Assembly: GCF_003259255.1 (NCBI RefSeq)
Contig: NZ_QGOL01000008.1
Span: 358,253-422,252, forward strand
DNA length: 64,000 nucleotides
Direction: 5' to 3'
Source: Algoriphagus litoralis
GTDB taxonomy: Bacteria; Bacteroidota; Bacteroidia; Cytophagales; Cyclobacteriaceae
In this document: positions 38,232 to 48,303 of the stretch, piece after piece
How the letters are laid out: each line of letters starts with the position of its first letter
Position numbering within the stretch: the stretch's first letter is position 1
Notes under the pieces: model-generated
Databases searched by the model: none
Told to the model about the DNA's origin: nothing
The model's input: the letters and a program-made list of their open reading frames with translations, nothing else
Translations under genes and position numbers: made by a program

Positions 38232-39299
38232 TTACAATTTCCAGCCGATAGTAGTTTGGAAAATGTAATCCAGGTCTGATGCGCCTTCTACAGGTTGATT
38301 ATCATAGTTGAGGGTTGTTCCGACTTTAAAATATAAGTCAAACTTAAACTCATAGCGGATGTCAAATTTGAAATCGCTTCGAACCCTGCCTTTGGTACTT
38401 AAACTGGGATACACTACCACAGAGGACAAGAGATCCAAGTCACCAATATCATAAATATTATATCCCATGCCCACAAAAGCCTCTGCCGTTTGCGTAGAAC
38501 TAGTCTGTCCCTCAAATTCTTCATTGTTGAGGTTGACCCCACCCTGAAAAGCCAAATAGACTTTGTTGGAATGAATGAAATACTTACCCAAACCAACCAT
38601 GTTGGAATTTCTAAAGACGATCAGTTGCTCCGTATTGGACAGCACATTGAGATTATAAAGTAAAAACCAGTCTTTTTGAAGGAAATAATTGTAATTCAGT
38701 GCCACCTCATTTCTCTTGATTGGCTCTGTATTGGATTGGGTAGACCTCAAGGAGTTGAGTGTCATATTTACCTTCCAGCGATCAGCCAGATACCCCGTAC
38801 CCAAATTGAACGTAAATTGTCTGAGATCATTAGCTTTGGTAATATTGGTCCCCACATCAAAGAAAAACGAAAGTCTGCTCCAAAAACCCTCATCGATAGC
38901 ATTGAGGTAGACAATATTCCCAATTGGGACAGTCAACGCAGTCAGTGGAATAGGCTCATCGATTTTCTTCTTTTTGGAAAGATTAATTACCCGCTCAGGG
39001 GAAGTGGGAAAAATTTCAACAAGGCTATCGTTTTTGCTCCCAAGGCTGCCATTGTATCGCATTCCATCCGATAATGTGATGAGGTAATTGGTTTTGGAGA
39101 AAACTTGATTCACATTTTTCCAGTCAATTTTGAAATCCACATTGGAATAGTCAGTCTCAAAGGTCATGATTCCCTTATCCATCGATTTGATTTCGCCGAT
39201 GATTTTATCCTTGTTTTTCATGATCAGCGTGTCATTTTGAGCCAAAAGGACCGAGACAAAAAATAAATTGAATGCCAGAGATATCAGAATTTTTTTCAT
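38232..39299 (-). CDS. DUF481 outer membrane protein
   Basis: 355 residues. Signal peptide 1-20 (VLLAQ). N-terminal segment about 25-120 resembles a small beta domain (DKIIGEIKSMDKGIMTFETD), followed by a DUF481/YdiY-like beta barrel from about 145 with the ending DLDYIFQTTIGWKL. Family members are outer-membrane barrels sometimes linked to salt response. Its promoter was not recognised. Function otherwise unknown. Confidence 0.82.
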   Translation of the reverse strand: MKKILISLAFNLFFVSVLLAQNDTLIMKNKDKIIGEIKSMDKGIMTFETDYSNVDFKIDWKNVNQVFSKTNYLITLSDGMRYNGSLGSKNDSLVEIFPTSPERVINLSKKKKIDEPIPLTALTVPIGNIVYLNAIDEGFWSRLSFFFDVGTNITKANDLRQFTFNLGTGYLADRWKVNMTLNSLRSTQSNTEPIKRNEVALNYNYFLQKDWFLLYNLNVLSNTEQLIVFRNSNMVGLGKYFIHSNKVYLAFQGGVNLNNEEFEGQTSSTQTAEAFVGMGYNIYDIGDLDLLSSVVVYPSLSTKGRVRSDFKFDIRYEFKFDLYFKVGTTLNYDNQPVEGASDLDYIFQTTIGWKL

Positions 39300-39335
39300 G
39301 CTAAAAGAATTAGGTAAGCAATACTTATAGGAAAA

Positions 39336-39369
39336 ATAAAAAAAAAGCGCCTCTAAACAGAGGCGCTTT
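39336..39369 (-). terminator. Terminator of the TonB receptor gene
   Basis: Minus strand AAAGCGCCTCT-GTTT-AGAGGCGCTTT (11-bp stem), followed by T residues, 22 bases after the receptor stop. Confidence 0.9.
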
Positions 39370-39390
39370 GAAAAAGACTTAAATCTTCGA

Positions 39391-42300
39391 TTAGTTAAAG
39401 ATATATCTCAGACCAAACTGCATTCTCCAAACGTCAGACACACCAGCGGTTGATCTGTAAGTTTCAGAGATTAGGTTGGTACCAAAGTTTCTCAATCTGT
39501 ATTGAGTAGCTCCGTTAGCACTTGCAGGACCACCTTGTGAATTGGATGGAACGATCAATGGCTGAGTGGAATTGAAAGTTTCACCTACACCCCAGTCCTT
39601 GTTCAAAAGGTTACCAACGTTCAGGATATCCACTCGGAACTCCAAGGAATTTCGCTTTCCGCTGATGTTGGTAAACAGTTGCTGCGCAAATGAGAAATCA
39701 GCTCTTGACACCATTGGTAGTAAAGCACCGCCTCTTTCAGCATATTTACCTCTGTTTGCACTGAGGTACTCATCCTGCTGAATATATGCTTCCCAAGCTG
39801 CTGCTTGTTCTGCGGCAGTAAAGGTTCTTCCGCCGGAAGTAAACTCTTGGAAGTTCATCTCAGAAGTATTTGCAGGGATATAGATCAGGTCATTATTTGT
39901 TCCACCGTCACCATTGAGGTCTCCGGAGAATCTGTAGCTACCTACACCTTGGTTAACACTTTCCCAGAATAAAGAAACTGAGGTGTTTCCAAACTTAAAG
40001 AAGTCTTTGTTGTAGCTCACTACTGCAAAAATTCTGTTTCCGGAGAAGTTGTTTGAAAATCCAAGACCTGGATTATTCGGATCACCTGAGATAGGATTGT
40101 TGAACCAAGAACCAGAAGCAATTGAGCCTGCATCCACAGTGTTTTTCGCTTCAGAGTAGCTATATGCAGCCTTCACATAAAGACCATTTGCAAATGGCTT
40201 CTCCAATGAAACGGAAGCAACCCATGAATTACCTACCGCTTGGTTTGAAAGGGTAACTGCATTCGGGATGTTGCTGTTAATTCTGTTTCCAGAAGTCCAT
40301 CTAGGTCTATTGTCAGGACCTGTGAACGAACCTGAGGCAGCTGGCAAATTCGCATTGTAATAAGCGATACCGTTTACATCAGAGCTATAGATAAATTCTC
40401 CAGTCGCTACAATACCACCTGGGAGCAGTTGGTCTACTGCGATATTTGATCTCCAAACCTGAGGGAATTTGAATGAAGATTCTGTCAAAGCAAGTTCATA
40501 GGAAGCAGCTGGATCACCTGAAACCTCTGATGGCTTGTAAAAATCAGGATCTGGGTTGAACGGACGCTCTTCAGTATTGTCAAATTGCGCAAAACCTGTA
40601 AGGATACCGTTGTTACCGACTTGGTTAGAGATCCAAACATATGCAGGACGACCTGTGAAAATACCTGTACCACCACGTACTTGAGTTCGCTGATCTTGGA
40701 ATACATCCCAGTTAAATCCAACTCTAGGAGACCAAAGTATGTTGGCTTCTGGAAGCTGATCAGTTCTGAATTTAACAGACTCACCTGCAGGATTTCTGAA
40801 ATTAAGAGCTTCTACGTCTTGGTTACGAAGTGCTGTTTGTCCAAAGAATGGAACATCGATTCTCAAACCGATTGTAGCTTTGAAATTGGTTTTCACCTGA
40901 ATTTCATCCTGACCATAGACACCGAAATAATTTACTTTCAATGGCTGAATTGGTTTTTCAGAACCTGGAATATTATTCCATCTTACTTGAAATCTTCTCA
41001 ATTCAACGTCAGACGGAACGGTATTTCCATTAGTCAGGAAGTTGTTGGCATCAGTATAGAAGTCCTCCAATGAATTGTAGACATAAGCAGACTGAGAACC
41101 TGGGAAGAACACGTTTTCAGATTCGTAGCGCTCGTAGCTAAATCCAGCAGTAATGGTATGCTTTCCTTTGAAAATCTGAAGGTTATCCTGGATTTGGAAA
41201 GTTTTGTATCTCAATTCGTTGTTTGGCGTAAATGGCTCAAATCCGAATGAAGTATAGGTAGCACCATCTTCCAAAATATCTACCATTGGGAAGAATGAAC
41301 CTTTAAATCCTCTACTTTCGTCCTGATAAGTATAACCTACGATCAAGCTGTTGGTCATATTATCTTTCAATCTTGAGTTCAATTCAGCAACGATAGATCG
41401 GATATTTTCCAAGATGCTGTAGTTCGAATTTTGGAAGTTCAACGCCTCTGGTCTTCCGTTTCTGTTTCCAAAGCCCAGAGAAGAGGAGTTTGACATCAAC
41501 ACATCTGTAGAAGAGTCCAAGTGATTGTATCTCAAGCTTAGTTTGTTCTTGTCATTGATGTTGTAGTCAAACTTCACCAAGAATTTGGTTCCGAGGGTCT
41601 CGTTATCATAGCCTTCGTAAGGACCTGTTTCGTAGTCGAAATTGTCTCTCAAGAAATTGCTCAACTGATCAAGATCAGAAGCCAATACTCGAGTGACGTT
41701 ACCTTCGATTGGTTCACCTCTGTTTGCTCTCCAAGTAGTGCCTGGTCTAGCTTCAGTCTCGTCTTCGAATGATGCGAAGAAGAACAATTTGTCTTTAATG
41801 ATCGGACCACCTACGCGGAAACCGATTTGCTTGTAAGTGAAGTCTCCTGGATCAAAGGTGTTTTCACCTGCATCCGTACCTACGTTATTGTTATTTCTCC
41901 AGAAATAGTATGCAGAACCAGAGAATTCATTTGTACCTGAACGGGTTACAGTGTTCACACCGGCACCGGTGAAGTTACCCTGTCTTACGTCATAAGGAGC
42001 CACGTTTACAGAGATTTGTTCAATAGCATCCAAAGAGATCGGAGACACGCCAGTTCTACCGCCTGGGTTACTTCCGCTACCCAAACCAAAGGAGTTGTTG
42101 AAGTAAGATCCATCGACTGTAATATTGTTCAATCTGGAATCCTGACCTGCAAAAGACTGTCCGTTGGACTGAGGAGTAAGTCTGGTGAAGTCATTGATGT
42201 TTCTTGAAATAGTAGGAAGTCTGGTAATCGCTTGGTTGTCGATAGAAGTATTGGCACCGGTTCTTTCAGATGAAAACAAGTTGTTGGGACTTGAAGTAAC

Positions 42301-42669
42301 CACAACTTCTGAAAGTTCCTGTCCATCTTCAGACAACGAAATGTTAACGTTTGAAAATACACCGAGAGAAAGAACAATACCGTCAACCTCCTGCGTAGAA
42401 AATCCTATGAATGATACCGATAGTCTATACGGACCACCAACACGCATACCTGGAATGGAGTACTTTCCATCGATATTTGATACTGCACCATACCGAGTTC
42501 CAGATGGTAAGTGAGTCGCTACGACATTTGCCCCAGGTAGTGGGGATCCATTTGTCTCTGACACTACCCCGGAGATACCGGAAGTAGTCACACCCTGTGA
42601 CAATGCAAGTCCTGTGCTGAGCACCAGAAACATCACTGCCATCAAGTTTTTCAGTAAATTTTGCCTCAT
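39391..42669 (-). CDS. Oar-like TonB-dependent receptor
   Basis: 1092 residues from the ATG at 42669. The frame runs open to an ATG at 42738, but a likely -7 box (TACCTTTG) lies inside that extension and the signal peptide (MRQNLLKNLMAVMFLVLSTG) begins at 42669. A carboxypeptidase-regulatory-like domain (about 28-115) precedes a plug (ELSEVVVTSSPNN) and a 22-strand-type barrel ending in WRMQFGLRYIFN with the terminal aromatic residue. Oar-like receptors carry polymers or other large ligands into the periplasm using TonB. No SusD partner lies next to it. Confidence 0.9.
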   Translation of the reverse strand: MRQNLLKNLMAVMFLVLSTGLALSQGVTTSGISGVVSETNGSPLPGANVVATHLPSGTRYGAVSNIDGKYSIPGMRVGGPYRLSVSFIGFSTQEVDGIVLSLGVFSNVNISLSEDGQELSEVVVTSSPNNLFSSERTGANTSIDNQAITRLPTISRNINDFTRLTPQSNGQSFAGQDSRLNNITVDGSYFNNSFGLGSGSNPGGRTGVSPISLDAIEQISVNVAPYDVRQGNFTGAGVNTVTRSGTNEFSGSAYYFWRNNNNVGTDAGENTFDPGDFTYKQIGFRVGGPIIKDKLFFFASFEDETEARPGTTWRANRGEPIEGNVTRVLASDLDQLSNFLRDNFDYETGPYEGYDNETLGTKFLVKFDYNINDKNKLSLRYNHLDSSTDVLMSNSSSLGFGNRNGRPEALNFQNSNYSILENIRSIVAELNSRLKDNMTNSLIVGYTYQDESRGFKGSFFPMVDILEDGATYTSFGFEPFTPNNELRYKTFQIQDNLQIFKGKHTITAGFSYERYESENVFFPGSQSAYVYNSLEDFYTDANNFLTNGNTVPSDVELRRFQVRWNNIPGSEKPIQPLKVNYFGVYGQDEIQVKTNFKATIGLRIDVPFFGQTALRNQDVEALNFRNPAGESVKFRTDQLPEANILWSPRVGFNWDVFQDQRTQVRGGTGIFTGRPAYVWISNQVGNNGILTGFAQFDNTEERPFNPDPDFYKPSEVSGDPAASYELALTESSFKFPQVWRSNIAVDQLLPGGIVATGEFIYSSDVNGIAYYNANLPAASGSFTGPDNRPRWTSGNRINSNIPNAVTLSNQAVGNSWVASVSLEKPFANGLYVKAAYSYSEAKNTVDAGSIASGSWFNNPISGDPNNPGLGFSNNFSGNRIFAVVSYNKDFFKFGNTSVSLFWESVNQGVGSYRFSGDLNGDGGTNNDLIYIPANTSEMNFQEFTSGGRTFTAAEQAAAWEAYIQQDEYLSANRGKYAERGGALLPMVSRADFSFAQQLFTNISGKRNSLEFRVDILNVGNLLNKDWGVGETFNSTQPLIVPSNSQGGPASANGATQYRLRNFGTNLISETYRSTAGVSDVWRMQFGLRYIFN

Positions 42670-42713
42670 AATTTTTTGTTTTGGTAAAAGTTGGTTTTGA
42701 TTTTTACTCGCTG

Positions 42714-42721
42714 CAAAGGTA
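42714..42721 (-). promoter_or_regulatory. -7 element TACCTTTG of the TonB receptor gene
   Basis: TAnnTTTG match about 45 bases upstream of the chosen start. No clear TTTG -33 box was found. The remaining sequence up to 43014 is AT-rich and holds nothing else I can support apart from a TATCTTTA near 42982 that may serve the next gene. Confidence 0.45.
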
Positions 42722-43014
42722 ATTCTACGCCTAGGCATCTAGGGGTAGTTATCGTTAATTTTTGACCCCCAAATTTCACAATAATTAACATAACCTTAAC
42801 ACTTTCAATCAAACAATTTTTATCCATTTTATAAAAATCACGCTTGATTATTAACTGCAATTGAACAATTTCCCCAAAAAATTATAATTTATGCCTAGAA
42901 ATAGACCCTATATTTAAAAAGGTTTTTTCCTGATTTTCGGAACATAGTAGAACACCCCTACACCCTACCCAACTTTTCATCTATCTTTAGCTTGAAATTC
43001 AGAATATTATTCCT

Positions 43015-43704
43015 TTGAGAGATAAAAATATTATTTGGCTTTATTTATTCCTGCTGGCTTCACTGGCAGACATTGCATTTTTGCTAGAAGGCAATTCAGA
43101 AATGCGTTTTTACTCGAAACCCTTGATCCTTTTGGGGTTAATTATTTATTTTTTCCGGATTACCCGCCCGATTGCTTCCACACTCCTTACCAAGTCAATT
43201 CTTTCAGCACTGATATTCTCTTGGATAGGTGATATTCTTCTGTTGTGGTCAGATCTTTTTGTTTACGGTTTGGGTGCATTTCTAATGGCGCAGGTCTGTT
43301 ACATCATTGGCTTCAAACTCGCTCAGGAAAATTCCGGCAAATTGGAGCAGGTTAATTTTATCCGAACCTTCTTTTTCAATCTCCCCATCTACCTCACCGC
43401 AGCTTTCACCTACTATCTGATCAATCCAAACTTGGGTAGTCTGAAAATCCCGGTCATTATTTACATCATAGTCATCGTCAGCATGGTGGCTACTGCCAGA
43501 GACCGATTCAAAAAATGTAATGCTGCCTCCTTTTGGCAGGTATTCATTGGAGCGATTCTGTTTTTCATCTCTGATGGGACGATTGCCATCAGCCGATTCT
43601 TCCAGGACTTCCCAGAATCCGGTATTGTTATCATGGGCACGTATGTGGTTGCCCAGCTGTTGATCGTGATGGGGATTAGATCCTATCTCATCAATCCAAA
43701 ATAA
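43015..43704 (+). CDS. YhhN family lysoplasmalogenase-like membrane protein
   Basis: 229 residues with seven or eight membrane helices, matching YhhN/TMEM86. Conserved acidic motifs sit at helix ends: LASLADIAFL near the start, FSWIGDILLL mid-protein and FFISDGTIAISRF near the C-terminus. Family members split the vinyl-ether bond of lysoplasmalogens. The start is a TTG at 43015; the next ATG (codon 30) would remove the first helix. Convergent with aspS, sharing its terminator. Confidence 0.82.
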   Translation: MRDKNIIWLYLFLLASLADIAFLLEGNSEMRFYSKPLILLGLIIYFFRITRPIASTLLTKSILSALIFSWIGDILLLWSDLFVYGLGAFLMAQVCYIIGFKLAQENSGKLEQVNFIRTFFFNLPIYLTAAFTYYLINPNLGSLKIPVIIYIIVIVSMVATARDRFKKCNAASFWQVFIGAILFFISDGTIAISRFFQDFPESGIVIMGTYVVAQLLIVMGIRSYLINPK

Positions 43705-43725
43705 AAAAGAGGCCGAAGCCTCTTT
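43703..43725 (-). terminator. Terminator between the YhhN and aspS genes
   Basis: Minus strand AAAGAGGC-TTCG-GCCTCTTT with a TTCG tetraloop and a T run; placed 3 bases after the aspS stop. May act for both converging genes, but the tract is better for aspS. Confidence 0.85.
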
Positions 43726-43727
43726 CA

Positions 43728-45482
43728 TTATTTTTTCAAACTCACTCGAATCGAAAGCTCCTGCAGCTGATCGTCAGCAATGGTGCTCGGCGAATCAATC
43801 ATGACGTCTCTGCCAGAGTTGTTTTTAGGGAAGGCGATGTAATCCCGGATGGAATCCGAACCGCCGAATATGGCACAAAGTCGGTCAAAGCCGAAAGCAA
43901 TCCCTCCATGCGGTGGAGCTCCGTATTCGAATGCCTCCATCAGGAAGCCGAACTGTTTTTGTGCTTCCTCATCTGTAAAGCCAAGATGCTTGAACATCAA
44001 TTGTTGGGTTGGCCGATCATGGATACGAATAGATCCTCCACCTACTTCTACTCCATTAATAACCAAGTCATAGGCATTGGCCCGTACTGCTCCTGGATCA
44101 GTATCCAAAAGCGGAATATCCTCAGGCTTTGGAGAGGTAAATGGATGGTGCATGGCATGGTAGCGCTGCGTGTCCTCATCCCACTCCAATAATGGAAAAT
44201 CCACTACCCAAAGCGGTATGAATACGTTTCGATCACGAAGACCAAGCTCTTCACCCATTTTGAGCCGAAGTTCCGAAAGCTGCTTTCGGACAGTTTTGGC
44301 ATCGCCACTGAGCACCAGCATCAGATCCCCGGGAGCGGCACCGAATGCATCTGCCCAAGTCTGAAGGTCTTCAGACGAATAAAATTTATCCACACTCGAC
44401 TTCAGCGAACCATCAGCATTGTATCGAAGGTAAACCATTCCTTTGGCGCCGATTTGAGGTCGCTTCACCCATTCTGTGAGTTCATCGATTTGCTTTCGCG
44501 TGTATTCTGCAGCTCCTTTGGCACAGATTCCAACAACCAACTCAGCATTGTCAAAAATTGAAAACCCTTTTCCTTTGGCTACTTCATTGAGCTCGACAAA
44601 CTTCATGTCGAATCGAAGATCTGGCTTATCGTTGCCATAGCCTTTCATCGCATTAGCAAATGTCATGTGCTCGACATACCCCAACTCAATGCCTTTGACT
44701 GAAGAAAACAAGTGCTTCACCAGTCCTTCGAAAGTATGAAGAATGTCTTCCTGGGTGACAAATGCCATCTCGCAGTCAATCTGCGTGAACTCAGGCTGTC
44801 TGTCTGCCCGAAGATCCTCATCACGGAAACACTTAACAATCTGAAAATACCTGTCAAAACCGCTGACCATGAGCAATTGCTTGAATGTCTGCGGAGATTG
44901 AGGAAGGGCATAAAATTCACCGGGATTAACACGGCTAGGCACCACAAAATCACGGGCACCCTCGGGAGTGGATTTGATCAGGACAGGAGTCTCTACTTCG
45001 ATAAAGTTCTGCCCATCCATGTATTTTCGGGTTTCCTGCATCATGCGGTGCCGAAGCTGAAGCTTTTCCCGGATTATATTTCTTCTCAGATCAAGGTATC
45101 GGTATTTCATCCGTAGCTCTTCTCCTCCATCAGTTTCATCTTCGATGATGAATGGAGGAACTTTAGCAGCATTGAGCACTTCAAGCTTACTCACTTTGAT
45201 TTCGATCGAGCCTGTTGGCATTTTATCATTCTTGGCAGTTCGCTCGATTACTTTTCCGCTGGCCGACACTACAAACTCGCGACCTAAGGTGGCTGCTTTC
45301 TCCAGTAGCGCTTTGTCCGTAGATCCTTCTTCAAAAATCAACTGAGTCAGTCCATACCGATCGCGAAGGTCTACCCAGATCAATCCTCCTTTGTTACGGA
45401 CGCGCTGTACCCAGCCCGACAGCGTCACATCCTGATTTACATGGTCGAGGCGCAATTCGCCACACGTATGAGTTCTCAACAT
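43728..45482 (-). CDS. aspS: Aspartate-tRNA ligase
   Basis: 584 residues, the bacterial AspRS length with OB-fold anticodon-binding domain (1-110), class II core (motif 2 [18 protein letters not shown], motif 3 GIAFGFDRL) and a bacterial GAD insertion between them. Charges tRNA-Asp with aspartate. A TATCTTTG -7 element lies at 45516-45509, 26 bases before the start. No link to the tRNA-like genes at 19 kb is implied. Confidence 0.98.
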   Translation of the reverse strand: MLRTHTCGELRLDHVNQDVTLSGWVQRVRNKGGLIWVDLRDRYGLTQLIFEEGSTDKALLEKAATLGREFVVSASGKVIERTAKNDKMPTGSIEIKVSKLEVLNAAKVPPFIIEDETDGGEELRMKYRYLDLRRNIIREKLQLRHRMMQETRKYMDGQNFIEVETPVLIKSTPEGARDFVVPSRVNPGEFYALPQSPQTFKQLLMVSGFDRYFQIVKCFRDEDLRADRQPEFTQIDCEMAFVTQEDILHTFEGLVKHLFSSVKGIELGYVEHMTFANAMKGYGNDKPDLRFDMKFVELNEVAKGKGFSIFDNAELVVGICAKGAAEYTRKQIDELTEWVKRPQIGAKGMVYLRYNADGSLKSSVDKFYSSEDLQTWADAFGAAPGDLMLVLSGDAKTVRKQLSELRLKMGEELGLRDRNVFIPLWVVDFPLLEWDEDTQRYHAMHHPFTSPKPEDIPLLDTDPGAVRANAYDLVINGVEVGGGSIRIHDRPTQQLMFKHLGFTDEEAQKQFGFLMEAFEYGAPPHGGIAFGFDRLCAIFGGSDSIRDYIAFPKNNSGRDVMIDSPSTIADDQLQELSIRVSLKK

Positions 45483-45508
45483 TTCGATTCCTTGATTTTT
45501 TGGGAGGT

Positions 45509-45516
45509 CAAAGATA
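45509..45516 (-). promoter_or_regulatory. -7 element TATCTTTG of aspS
   Basis: TAnnTTTG match 26 bases upstream of the aspS ATG; no good -33 box seen. The rest of the 294-base gap to 45777 shows no gene. Confidence 0.42.
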
Positions 45517-45776
45517 AATATTTGATTCAGAGATCACCATTTCTCTTTTGAAGATTCGCAACAAATGGAAGATTTTGATTGTAAAAAGTCATTTTTTATC
45601 CCAAAAATTTTAAAAAGTTATAAATCAGTCCTTTTCGAGATTTATTTTCTTTTTGCAACACTGCGGCACGAAAATTGGCGTTTTACGCGTATTGCAAGGC
45701 TTTTCGTTTGGAATAACGTCTTGAATTTCCGTCTTTAGTCAATTATTCTTTTCACCCCTCTAATAATCAACGATTC

Positions 45777-47078
45777 ATGAACAGTAAATGGATTGGCGTC
45801 ATTGCTCTCGTAGTCACCCTTGGAGCAGGCGCTATTTTCCAATTTGGCGGATTAAATGCTTCTCCAGAAGAAGCTGAAATCGCCGCAATTGACAGCACGG
45901 CATTAGAACAGGAAAAGCAGGTCTTCCTCTACGGAATCAATGTCACCGGATTAAATATCGTAGAAGGCACGGTAAGTAAAAACCAAACTCTGGGCTCCAT
46001 CCTGACGCCTTTTAATGTTTCGTATCAAATCATCGACGAAATCGCTAAAAAGTCAAAGGATATTTTTGATGTGAGGTGGATCGCCGCCAATAAGAAATTC
46101 ACAATTCTCCAGTCTGCGGATTCACCTGCTGCTAAATTTTTTATTTATGAACCTAACCCAGCTGAGTACGTGGTGTTCAACCTCGATTCGATGGAAATCT
46201 ACAAAGCGGAAAAGCCTGCAATCTACCGAAAGCGGGAAGTTGGAGGACTGATAGAGAATTCACTCTATGTAGACATGGACAGGCAGCAAGTTTCGCTCAC
46301 GATCATCAACAAATTTGCTGATCTATTCGGCTGGTCAGTGGATTTTCAAGGCCTGCAAAAGGGCGATCAGTTCAAGGTAGTCTATGAGGAAAAAATCATC
46401 GATGATGAGGTCGTGGGCGTGTCAGGAATCGAACTTGCTTATTTTGAACACAAAGGCAAGCCGTACCATGCCATTCCATTTGAGCAAAATGGAGAAATGA
46501 ATTTTTTTGATCAGGAAGGCAACTCGCTTAAAAAAGCTTTCCTCAGAGACCCACTAGAATACACACGCATCAGCTCGCGCTACAACTTGAAGCGTTTTCA
46601 CCCGGTTCAGAAAAGGTACAAACCCCATTTGGGCACGGACTATGCTGCCAGGACCGGTACAGAAATCAGAACAGTGGGAGATGGTACTGTGATCGAAGCT
46701 AAATACAGTGCAGCAAATGGAAACTACGTCAAGATCAAACACAACGGCACTTACACCACCCAATACCTGCACATGTCCAAAATTGGCAAAGGCATCAAGT
46801 CCGGCACTCGGGTGAGTCAAGGTCAGGTCATTGGCTATGTGGGAAGCACAGGCTTAGCTACTGGGCCACATTTGTGCTTTAGATTTTGGAAAAATGGAAA
46901 GCAAGAAGATTGGCTCAATGAAGAAATTCCACCTTCTGAACCGATCTCCGCAGCTAATAGAATGGCATTTGAAGCCAAAAAAGCAGAATCCATGAGACTT
47001 TTAGCAGCGATAGGAACATCCGGTGAGAAAAAACTGGTAGCTGAGACTTTACCACAGATTCAAAAATCAAGCGAATAG
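45777..47078 (+). CDS. M23 family metallopeptidase (LytM/peptidoglycan DD-endopeptidase type)
   Basis: 433 residues. N-terminal hydrophobic anchor (about 5-24), a long middle region with LysM-like SILTPFNVSYQIIDEI stretch, then the M23 domain at about 275-385. Zinc site HLGTDYAA (His and Asp) and YLHMS are present; the C-terminal zinc/catalytic motif reads GPHLCFRFW, so the usual HxH is HxC. Such enzymes cut peptide bridges in murein or act as scaffold activators. Monocistronic by spacing. Confident in family, less so in activity because of the Cys. Confidence 0.88.
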   Translation: MNSKWIGVIALVVTLGAGAIFQFGGLNASPEEAEIAAIDSTALEQEKQVFLYGINVTGLNIVEGTVSKNQTLGSILTPFNVSYQIIDEIAKKSKDIFDVRWIAANKKFTILQSADSPAAKFFIYEPNPAEYVVFNLDSMEIYKAEKPAIYRKREVGGLIENSLYVDMDRQQVSLTIINKFADLFGWSVDFQGLQKGDQFKVVYEEKIIDDEVVGVSGIELAYFEHKGKPYHAIPFEQNGEMNFFDQEGNSLKKAFLRDPLEYTRISSRYNLKRFHPVQKRYKPHLGTDYAARTGTEIRTVGDGTVIEAKYSAANGNYVKIKHNGTYTTQYLHMSKIGKGIKSGTRVSQGQVIGYVGSTGLATGPHLCFRFWKNGKQEDWLNEEIPPSEPISAANRMAFEAKKAESMRLLAAIGTSGEKKLVAETLPQIQKSSE

Positions 47079-47155
47079 GAATCAAGGAATTAGATTAATT
47101 CACTTCAACGGGTGGATTTGTTCGGTTAAATTCGCGCAAATCCACTTTTGCTTTT

Positions 47156-47887
47156 ATGTCCCAAGAAGACTCCATTCGAATCAATAAATACCTCAGCGAG
47201 GTGGGATTTTGCTCGCGAAGAGCGGCAGATAAACTTTTGGAAGAAAACAGAATTACCATCAACGGCAAAGTCCCTGAGTTGGGAACCAAAGTTTTCCCTC
47301 AAGATGAAGTGCGGGTAGATGGGGAGTTGGTTGGTAAACCCAAAATAAACCACGTATACATCGTTTTCAATAAACCGGTAGGCATTGTGTCCACCACAGA
47401 TGTCAAAGGCGAAAAGGACAACATCATCGATTATATCGGCCATCCGGAACGGATCTTCCCCATTGGTAGATTGGACAAAGACAGCGAGGGACTGATTTTA
47501 CTGACCAGTGAAGGAGATATTGTCAATAAAATTCTTCGCTCTAAAAACAACCACGAAAAAGAATACATCGTGACGGTGGACCGACCTATAGATTCAAATT
47601 TTGTCCGCAAGATGTCTGGTGGAATCCCGATTCTTGGCACGGTCACCGATCCATGTAAAGTGGAATTGATCAGCCGATTTAAGTTTCGAATCATATTGAC
47701 GCAGGGACTCAACCGACAGATTCGTCGTATGTGTGAATTTTTAGGTTACACAGTTAAGCAGCTCAAGCGGATCCGGATTATGAATATCCATCTAGACATC
47801 CCTGTGGGAAAATGGCGGGATCTCAGCGAAAAGGAACTGAAAGAACTCAATTCGCTCATCGCTGATAGTTCGAAGACATTTGATTAG
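47156..47887 (+). CDS. 23S rRNA pseudouridine synthase, RluF/RluB-like
   Basis: 243 residues: S4 domain (about 5-60, RINKYLSEVGFCSRRAADKLL) then RsuA/RluB/RluF-type catalytic domain with Asp in GRLDKDSEGLILLT, plus GLNRQIRRMCEFLGY. The sequence is nearest in style to RluF (modifies U2604 in E. coli 23S rRNA), but the target is not provable from sequence. Follows the M23 gene by 77 bases. Confidence 0.85.
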   Translation: MSQEDSIRINKYLSEVGFCSRRAADKLLEENRITINGKVPELGTKVFPQDEVRVDGELVGKPKINHVYIVFNKPVGIVSTTDVKGEKDNIIDYIGHPERIFPIGRLDKDSEGLILLTSEGDIVNKILRSKNNHEKEYIVTVDRPIDSNFVRKMSGGIPILGTVTDPCKVELISRFKFRIILTQGLNRQIRRMCEFLGYTVKQLKRIRIMNIHLDIPVGKWRDLSEKELKELNSLIADSSKTFD

Positions 47888-47952
47888 GTCAAATTTTTAA
47901 GCGTAGGTGAATTCCTGAGGTTGATTTTTTCCCCGAATCGAGACAAACTAAT

Positions 47953-47990
47953 TAGATTTGTTTTTTGTAAATTTATTCCGAATTACGGAA
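47953..47990 (+). promoter_or_regulatory. higBA promoter/operator region
   Basis: TAGATTTG at 47953-47960 matches the -7 element, though a -33 box is not clear. Downstream, TTCCG-AATTA-CGGAA (47976-47990) is a perfect 5-bp-arm inverted repeat 13 bases before the toxin ATG, a good candidate HigA operator. Confidence 0.5.
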
Positions 47991-48003
47991 CATTTACAGT
48001 AAA

Positions 48004-48300
48004 ATGAGGATTATCAACTACAAGAGAATTCAAGAATTTTTAGTAAAACATGCAGACGCTGAGGTTCCTTTAAGATTCTGGTATTCCGTAACCCAAAAAA
48101 AAGAGTGGTTCTCAATTAATGAAATTAAAAAGGATTTTAATTCTGTTGATTACGTGGGCAACCATCGGTTTGTATTCAATATCAAAGGAAATGACTATCG
48201 GTTAGTTGCTATCATCTCATTTAATGCACAGAAAGTTTATATAAGGTTTATCGGCACCCATGCGGAATACTATAAAATTAAAAACATTCAAACCATCTAA
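48004..48300 (+). CDS. higB: HigB-type mRNA interferase toxin
   Basis: 98 residues. Matches the HigB_toxin branch of the RelE superfamily: FVFNIKGNDYRLVAIISF and KVYIRFIGTHAEYYKI are the typical beta strands and C-terminal motif. Such toxins cut mRNA on the ribosome. Its stop is 3 bases before the antitoxin ATG. Toxin-first order is usual for higBA. Confidence 0.88.
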   Translation: MRIINYKRIQEFLVKHADAEVPLRFWYSVTQKKEWFSINEIKKDFNSVDYVGNHRFVFNIKGNDYRLVAIISFNAQKVYIRFIGTHAEYYKIKNIQTI

Positions 48301-48303
48301 ATC

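Noticed and set aside
42670..42738. Upstream ATG of the TonB receptor
   Set aside because: The likely -7 box lies inside this stretch and the signal peptide begins at 42669.
18965..45482. Functional link between the GUC anticodon position and aspS
   Set aside because: The genes are about 24 kb apart, aspS is a normal housekeeping gene, and the tRNA body is unlike tRNA-Asp.
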